Source: Acinetobacter sp.
GTDB taxonomy: Bacteria > Pseudomonadota > Gammaproteobacteria > Pseudomonadales > Moraxellaceae
NCBI GenBank assembly: GCA_030152675.1
Contig: JASLIY010000023.1
Span: 1-8,899, forward strand
Reading direction: 5' to 3'
Length of the DNA stretch: 8,899 nucleotides
Shown here: positions 5,092 through 8,899 of the stretch, piece by piece
Layout: the number at the start of each line of letters is the position of its first letter
How positions within the stretch are numbered: the stretch's first letter is position 1
Notes under the pieces: model-generated
What the model was told of the DNA's origin: nothing
Database searches by the model: none
The model's input: the letters and a program-made list of their open reading frames with translations, nothing else
Position numbers and translations under genes: made by a program

Positions 5092-6300
5092 TCAGATTGG
5101 CTGCTTATTCTCCAGAGAAACTGTCCCAGGAACACGGACCCAACCTTCCATCAATACTCGCGCACTGCGGCTCATGATGGCTTTTTTGACCTGCCACTGC
5201 CCAGCGTCAAGTTGTGCTTCCGCACCGACACGCAAAGTCCCCGATGGATGACCAAAACGTACTGCTGGTTTTTGACCACCGCCCGCAGCCAAATTGACCA
5301 ATGTGCCCGGAATTGCGGCTGCGGCACCGATCGCCACTGCCGCAGTGCCCATCATGGCATGATGCAGTTTACCCATCGACAAAGCACGCACCAGAACATC
5401 GATATCTGTGGCCAGAATTTGTTTTGCACTTGAGGATAGATAGTCTTTTGGCGCTGCAACGATCGCCACTTTCGGCGTATGCTGACGATTGGCCGCTTCA
5501 CTCACCTCTTGGATCAGGCCCATTTTCACCGCACCATAGGCACGGATTTTTTCAAAACGCGCTAAAGCTTCCGTGTCATTATTGATATCGTCTTGTAGCT
5601 CTGTGCCTTGATATCCCAAATCCGCTGCATTGATAAAAATCGTCGGAATACCGGCATTGATCAAGGTTGCATCAAAGCTGCCGATCTCAGGGACGTCGAG
5701 GCGATCTACGACATTGCCTGTCGGGAACATAGCACCGCCATCGGAGCCATCATCCGCTGGATCTAAGAATTCAATCTGCACTTCTGCCGCTGGAAAAGTG
5801 ACCCCATCGAGTTCAAAGTCACCGGTTTCTTGAACTTCACCAGCAGTGATTGGCACATGAGCAACGATACTTTTTTGAATATTGGCCTGCCAAATTCGGA
5901 CCGTACAGATCCCATTTTCAGGAATACGTTCAGGCGCCACCAAGCCCTGACTAATCGCAAATGAACCAACGGCTGCAGTGAGATTGCCGCAGTTACCACT
6001 CCAATCGACAAATGCTTTATCAATCGAGACCTGACCAAATAAATAGTCCACATCATGCTCTGGCTGCGCACTTTTGCTCAGAATCACCGTTTTACTGGTA
6101 CTCGAAGTCGCCCCACCCATCCCATCAATTTGTTTTGCGTACGGATCTGGACTGCCGATCACACGTAACAAGAGCTGATCCCGTGCCTTGCCAGGGGTTT
6201 GAGCAATCTGAGGTAAGTCATCTAATTTAAAGAACACACCTTTACTGGTTCCACCACGCATATAAGTGGCTGCAATTTTTATTTGTGGGCTAAAACTCAT
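5092..6300 (-). CDS. prpF: 2-methylaconitate cis-trans isomerase PrpF
   Basis: This 402-residue protein belongs to the PrpF family (diaminopimelate epimerase-like fold). PrpF isomerises 2-methylaconitate made by AcnD in the 2-methylcitrate pathway of propionate breakdown. Key segments are YMRGGTSKGVFF (residues 13-24), IDGMGGATSSTSK with Lys70, and DWSGNCGN with Cys104. These correspond to the catalytic Lys and Cys positions I recall for Shewanella PrpF (73 and 107). The C-terminal FGHPSGTLRVGA and RSARVLMEGWVRVP segments also fit. The match is closer to PrpF than to 4-oxalomesaconate tautomerase (GalD). I chose the ATG at 6300-6298: the frame stays open to 6384, but family homology begins here and AAGGA and GAGAG lie just upstream. 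No other prp gene is nearby. Confidence 0.88.
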   Translation of the reverse strand: MSFSPQIKIAATYMRGGTSKGVFFKLDDLPQIAQTPGKARDQLLLRVIGSPDPYAKQIDGMGGATSSTSKTVILSKSAQPEHDVDYLFGQVSIDKAFVDWSGNCGNLTAAVGSFAISQGLVAPERIPENGICTVRIWQANIQKSIVAHVPITAGEVQETGDFELDGVTFPAAEVQIEFLDPADDGSDGGAMFPTGNVVDRLDVPEIGSFDATLINAGIPTIFINAADLGYQGTELQDDINNDTEALARFEKIRAYGAVKMGLIQEVSEAANRQHTPKVAIVAAPKDYLSSSAKQILATDIDVLVRALSMGKLHHAMMGTAAVAIGAAAAIPGTLVNLAAGGGQKPAVRFGHPSGTLRVGAEAQLDAGQWQVKKAIMSRSARVLMEGWVRVPGTVSLENKQPI

Positions 6301-6595
6301 AATGCTCTCATTCCTTGCTGTTGTTGTGATGAATATGCGAAACCTCAATATCATAACCTGTTTTACACAGCGCTGATTCAACACATGACCTTAGTCTAGT
6401 TTTTAACGTTTTAGGTTGAATAACGATGCATTATATTTTATTCCACTAACTAATGGTCATATCAAAGTGCTTGTGTGCCTGATTAGGCTGTACTTTTCGC
6501 CTCTATCGTCATGCGATAAATCACGCTTATATCTAGTCGAACAATGACCAATCTATTACAATCATTTGGTATTTTTTATTTTTGAGCGAAAGACC
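6301..6595. other. Divergent promoter region of prpF and the permease
   Basis: These 295 bp are AT-rich and hold the control signals of both genes. For prpF a TATGAT -10-like hexamer lies at 6355-6350 on the minus strand. For the permease a weak pair is TCGTCA (6506-6511) and TATATC (6528-6533), 16 bp apart. GGTCAT or its complement occurs at 6385-6390, 6455-6460 and 6544-6549. GCCTgattAGGC (6477-6488) is a small palindrome. A 13-codon upstream ORF is at 6544-6585. No larger gene is visible. Confidence 0.5.
6544..6585 (+). other. Aromatic-rich mini-ORF upstream of the permease
   Basis: An ATG at 6544 opens a 13-codon frame, MTNLLQSFGIFYF, ending in TGA at 6583-6585, ten bases before the permease TTG. 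Four of its last six residues are aromatic. Its stop overlaps the GAG (6584-6586) that is the best ribosome binding site for the permease. No Shine-Dalgarno sequence precedes it. The T-rich DNA favours Phe codons by chance, so its translation is unproven. Confidence 0.3.
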
Positions 6596-8026
6596 TTGAG
6601 CAACGAGACAACAAAATTACAGCGTGGTCTTAAAAATCGGCATATTCAATTGATCGCAATGGGTGGTGCAATTGGTACAGGCTTATTTTTAGGCGCTGCA
6701 CCGGTCATCCAGTCCGCAGGCCCCTCAATTATCTTGGGCTATGCTATCGGTGGATTGATCGTATTTCTGATTATGCGACAACTTGGGGAAATGATTGTTC
6801 ATGAACCTGTTGCGGGTTCATTTAGCCATTTTGCCAATAAATATTGGGGGAAGTTTCCCGGTTTTCTAACCGGATGGAACTATTGGATGCTGTATATCCT
6901 TGTTGCCATGGCCGAGCTCACGGCAGTGGCCAAATATGTCAACTTCTGGTGGCCGGATATTGCCCCATGGATGACAGTATTCTTTTTCTTTGTGCTGGTG
7001 ACGATTATTAACCTCGCCAATGTACGCTTTTATGGTGAATCCGAGTTTTGGTTATCCATCATTAAAGTTTCGGCGATTATTTCGATGATTGTCTTTGGTG
7101 CTTATTTAATTATGACGGCCGGTGCAGATTCGAGCATTGCATTTTCCAATTTATGGATGCATGGCGGATTTTTCCCGAATGGTTTTGATGGCCTATTTTA
7201 TATGCTGGCCTTTTTAATGTTCGGGTTTGGTGGGATTGAACTGATCGGGATGGCGGCAGCGGAAGCCAAAGATCCTGAAAAGACCATCCCCAAAGCCATT
7301 AACCAAGTCGTGCCGCGTATTTTGATTTTCTATATTGGTTCGATGATTATCTTGCTGTCTTTGGTGCCTTGGAATCAGTTGGATCTCGGCAGTTTAGACA
7401 AAAGTCCCTTTGTCATGGTGTTTAGCATGATCGGGATTGCTTGGGCTGCGCATTTGGTTAACTTTATTATTTTAACGGCTGCACTGTCTGTATATAACAG
7501 TGGTATGTATGCCAATAGCCGGATGTTGTATGGTCTGGCGCAACAAGGCAATGCACCTAAAATCTTTGCTCGCGTCAATAAACAAGGCGTGCCTATTCCT
7601 GCTGTGCTGTTTTCAGCATTACTGATATTTGCCTGTGTGGTATTGAACTACTTTGTCCCTGAAGATGCATTGAAACATTTGATGTATATCGTGGTTGGTG
7701 CTTTGGTATTGAACTGGGCCATGATCAGTTTGACCCATCTTAAGTTTAGACGTGCGATGGCGGTAAATAATAAAGTCAGTAAATACCCTGCACTGTTTTC
7801 TCCAATGAGTAACTACATCGTTTTAGCCTTTATTGGTGTGGTGTTATATATCATGTGGACGCAGGGCTTTAAAGAATCTGTCATCGTGATCCCCATCTGG
7901 ATTACATTGATGTTGGTATTATTTGACTTCTTAAACCCTAAAGATGTTAAAGATATTGATGCCAAGACAGATGCAGAAGCAGCCAAAAGTGTCGCGCCTG
8001 CATCCAACGATCAAATCACGGACTAA
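6596..8026 (+). CDS. aroP: AroP-like amino acid permease (AAT family)
   Basis: This 476-residue inner-membrane protein of the APC superfamily is predicted to have 12 membrane helices and to import amino acids with protons. The substrate-binding first helix carries GGAIGTGLFLG (residues 23-33), followed by RQLGEMIVHEPVAGSF (61-76). The segments YGESEFW, AEAKDPEKTIPKAINQVV and YNSGMYANSRMLYGLAQQGNAPK closely resemble E. coli AroP, more than ProY or CycA. Aromatic amino acids are thus the likely substrates, but specificity is inferred. I chose TTG at 6596: the first in-frame ATG (6659) would remove part of helix 1, and a TTG at 6566 has no better support. A weak GAG lies 9 nt before it. It ends in its own terminator. 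Confidence 0.85.
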   Translation: MSNETTKLQRGLKNRHIQLIAMGGAIGTGLFLGAAPVIQSAGPSIILGYAIGGLIVFLIMRQLGEMIVHEPVAGSFSHFANKYWGKFPGFLTGWNYWMLYILVAMAELTAVAKYVNFWWPDIAPWMTVFFFFVLVTIINLANVRFYGESEFWLSIIKVSAIISMIVFGAYLIMTAGADSSIAFSNLWMHGGFFPNGFDGLFYMLAFLMFGFGGIELIGMAAAEAKDPEKTIPKAINQVVPRILIFYIGSMIILLSLVPWNQLDLGSLDKSPFVMVFSMIGIAWAAHLVNFIILTAALSVYNSGMYANSRMLYGLAQQGNAPKIFARVNKQGVPIPAVLFSALLIFACVVLNYFVPEDALKHLMYIVVGALVLNWAMISLTHLKFRRAMAVNNKVSKYPALFSPMSNYIVLAFIGVVLYIMWTQGFKESVIVIPIWITLMLVLFDFLNPKDVKDIDAKTDAEAAKSVAPASNDQITD

Positions 8027-8076
8027 AAGTATTGAGTTGAATTAAAGCTCAATTCACAGTATTCAAGTCCAAATTG

Positions 8077-8116
8077 ATTTGCCCAAGACCGTCATGGCCT
8101 TGGGCAAATTTGTTTT
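8077..8116 (+). terminator. Intrinsic terminator of the permease gene
   Basis: ATTTGCCCAAG (8077-8087) pairs with CTTGGGCAAAT (8099-8109). An A-C mismatch and two further C-G pairs (8089-8090 with 8096-8097) close a GTCAT loop. TTGTTTT follows (8110-8116). It lies 51 bp after the permease stop codon. A smaller TGAATT/AATTCA inverted pair precedes it at about 8038-8055. Confidence 0.9.
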
Positions 8117-8136
8117 AAGCGCAGGGCATGAGAAAG

Positions 8137-8165
8137 TTGGAAAATAGCGCATTTAAGATTATAAT
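8137..8165 (+). promoter_or_regulatory. Promoter of tRNA-Arg(CCT)
   Basis: TTGGAA (8137-8142, 4 of 6) and a perfect TATAAT (8160-8165) are separated by the ideal 17 bp. Transcription would start near 8172, about five bases before the mature tRNA. The -10 lies inside a GATTATAATC palindrome. Confidence 0.8.
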
Positions 8166-8176
8166 CTTTTGATTCT

Positions 8177-8252
8177 GCGCTCTTAGCTTAACTGGATAGA
8201 GCAGTTGCCTCCTAAGCGACCGACGTGGGTTCGAGTCCCGCAGAGCGCACCA
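8177..8252 (+). tRNA. tRNA-Arg, anticodon CCT
   Basis: The 76 bases fold as a complete cloverleaf with encoded CCA. The acceptor stem pairs GCGCTCT (8177-8183) with AGAGCGC (8242-8248). The D-arm is 8186-8202. The anticodon arm is GTTGC/GCGAC (8204-8220), with loop CTCCTAA and anticodon CCT at 8211-8213, reading AGG codons. The T-arm is 8225-8241 with loop TTCGAGT. The discriminator is A8249. AGG is a rare Arg codon in many gamma-proteobacteria and such genes are usually single copy. Confidence 0.96.
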
Positions 8253-8292
8253 TCTTGATGATTTTCATCTGGCTTTAATATTCACACCTTCC

Positions 8293-8343
8293 CAATTTTG
8301 AATAAAAATTGAGGCGATTGCTGTATTCAACAACCCCCTCAAT
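8293..8343. repeat. Two mutually exclusive stem-loops between tRNA and MFS gene
   Basis: CAATTTT (8293-8299) can pair with AAAATTG (8305-8311), and ATTGAGG (8308-8314) can pair with CCTCAAT (8337-8343). The two stems share ATTG and so cannot form together. Neither is followed by a T-run in the minus direction. They may help end the transporter transcript, but this is weak. A five-pair hairpin at 8257-8269 just after the tRNA may be its 3' trailer structure. Confidence 0.3.
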
Positions 8344-8374
8344 GAATCATTTATTCCTTGTACAAGTCATGCAG

Positions 8375-8899
8375 TTATTCTTTGCTGAAGAGCTGAGGTG
8401 TTTCATCAAAATCTTGCGTTTGCATCTTGTGGCTTAAATCCGCCATACGCTTTTTGGATAACCAAATTGCGGGCATCGATAACAAACAGATCAAGCCGGG
8501 TAAAAATGAAACCGAACAAGCCACTGCCCATAATGCAAATGGCGTTTGTTCCTGTAGCGCCGTCCCAGACCCTTGTTGAAAGCCCGCCAACTGCAAGATC
8601 AAACCTGCCAACCCTGCGCCAAGGGCTAAACCTATTTTTTCACCCCAAATCCATAGCCCAGTGAAGGCTCCCTCTTCTGCAATACCTGTTTGTTGACGCT
8701 GTTGCGCGATGATGTCAGGAACAATAGCGAAACAGAATAACTGCTGGCCAGCATTTGAAATGCCAAATAATACGATCGAGAACCACAAGCCCACAGCACC
8801 ATACATGGCAAACCACAGCGATGCGGTAGCAGCACCATAAAGTAGTGTCGCAATTAAAAAACCATTGTGTTTACCAAATCGACCCGCCAACCAAATCCA
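8375..8899 (-). CDS. MFS transporter of the GPH (MFS_2) family, C-terminal part
   Basis: The last 174 residues are present and the frame runs open through the right edge, beginning WIWLAGRFGKHNG. That opening fits the cytoplasmic loop motif of glycoside-pentoside-hexuronide (MelB-type) sodium or proton symporters. The family motif before helix 11 is clear: PDIIAQQRQQTGIAEEGAF followed by TGLWIWGEKIGLALG. About four hydrophobic helices are visible, near residues 14-32, 37-57, 88-107 and 122-145. A hydrophilic tail of about 25 residues follows. The substrate cannot be told. It is convergent with the tRNA and has no obvious strong terminator. Confidence 0.82.
   Translation of the reverse strand, partial: WIWLAGRFGKHNGFLIATLLYGAATASLWFAMYGAVGLWFSIVLFGISNAGQQLFCFAIVPDIIAQQRQQTGIAEEGAFTGLWIWGEKIGLALGAGLAGLILQLAGFQQGSGTALQEQTPFALWAVACSVSFLPGLICLLSMPAIWLSKKRMADLSHKMQTQDFDETPQLFSKE

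Noticed and set aside
3906..5833. Several plus-strand open frames of 67-164 codons across ispA, prpF and the spacer between them
   Set aside because: They run antisense to ispA or prpF, whose catalytic motifs are intact, and their translations are rich in His, Pro, Cys and Arg with no recognisable domain.
6301..6384. A 28-codon upstream extension of prpF
   Set aside because: Family similarity begins at MSFSPQIKI, and the extension covers the likely promoter of prpF.
8177..8260. The tRNA-Arg(CCT) 3' end as an integration site for a mobile element
   Set aside because: No integrase gene and no second copy of the tRNA 3' end were seen in the window; the flanking genes are ordinary.
1..8899. CRISPR arrays, insertion sequences, toxin-antitoxin pairs or phage genes
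   Set aside because: No regularly spaced repeats, transposase or paired terminal repeats, and no candidate small gene pairs were found; all large frames belong to ordinary metabolic, transport or regulatory families.

Overview
The window looks like a chromosomal segment from Acinetobacter or a close relative. The main reason is the gene order rubredoxin, rubredoxin reductase, alpha/beta-hydrolase esterase, OxyR. As I recall it, this matches the rubA-rubB-estB-oxyR operon described for alkane degradation in Acinetobacter sp. ADP1. The moderate-to-low GC, AT-rich intergenic regions and IspA next to OxyR also fit. I could not run a database search, so names rest on motifs and remembered family sequences.

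Layout. Bases 1-63 hold the first 21 codons of a minus-strand gene that runs off the left edge. Bases 64-503 are a non-coding divergent promoter region. The plus-strand operon follows: rubA (504-668), rubB (748-1923), estB (1982-2920) and oxyR (2934-3842). Stem-loops lie between rubA and rubB and between rubB and estB. A strong bidirectional terminator (3891-3920) separates oxyR from two minus-strand genes, ispA (3943-4857, GTG start) and prpF (5092-6300). prpF is divergent from an AroP-like amino acid permease (6596-8026, TTG start) across a 295-bp AT-rich spacer. The permease ends at a clear terminator. A tRNA-Arg(CCT) gene with a near-consensus promoter follows (8177-8252). The right edge holds the C-terminal part of a minus-strand GPH-type MFS transporter (8375-8899).

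Function. RubB and RubA pass electrons from NAD(P)H to a terminal alkane hydroxylase, whose gene is not in the window. EstB is a probable hydrolase of esters or acyl compounds. OxyR keeps both redox cysteines and should sense peroxide. IspA makes the C15 isoprenoid precursor for quinones and lipid carriers. PrpF is the isomerase that works with AcnD in the 2-methylcitrate cycle, yet neither AcnD nor any other prp gene is present here. The permease probably imports aromatic amino acids.

No defence system, mobile element, CRISPR array or clearly new multi-gene system is visible. The most interesting signals are regulatory. Short upstream ORFs sit directly before rubA, ispA and the permease. The permease one ends in an aromatic-rich tail and its stop codon overlaps the permease ribosome binding site. 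The rub operon has internal stem-loops. All of these are by-eye observations and some may be chance.
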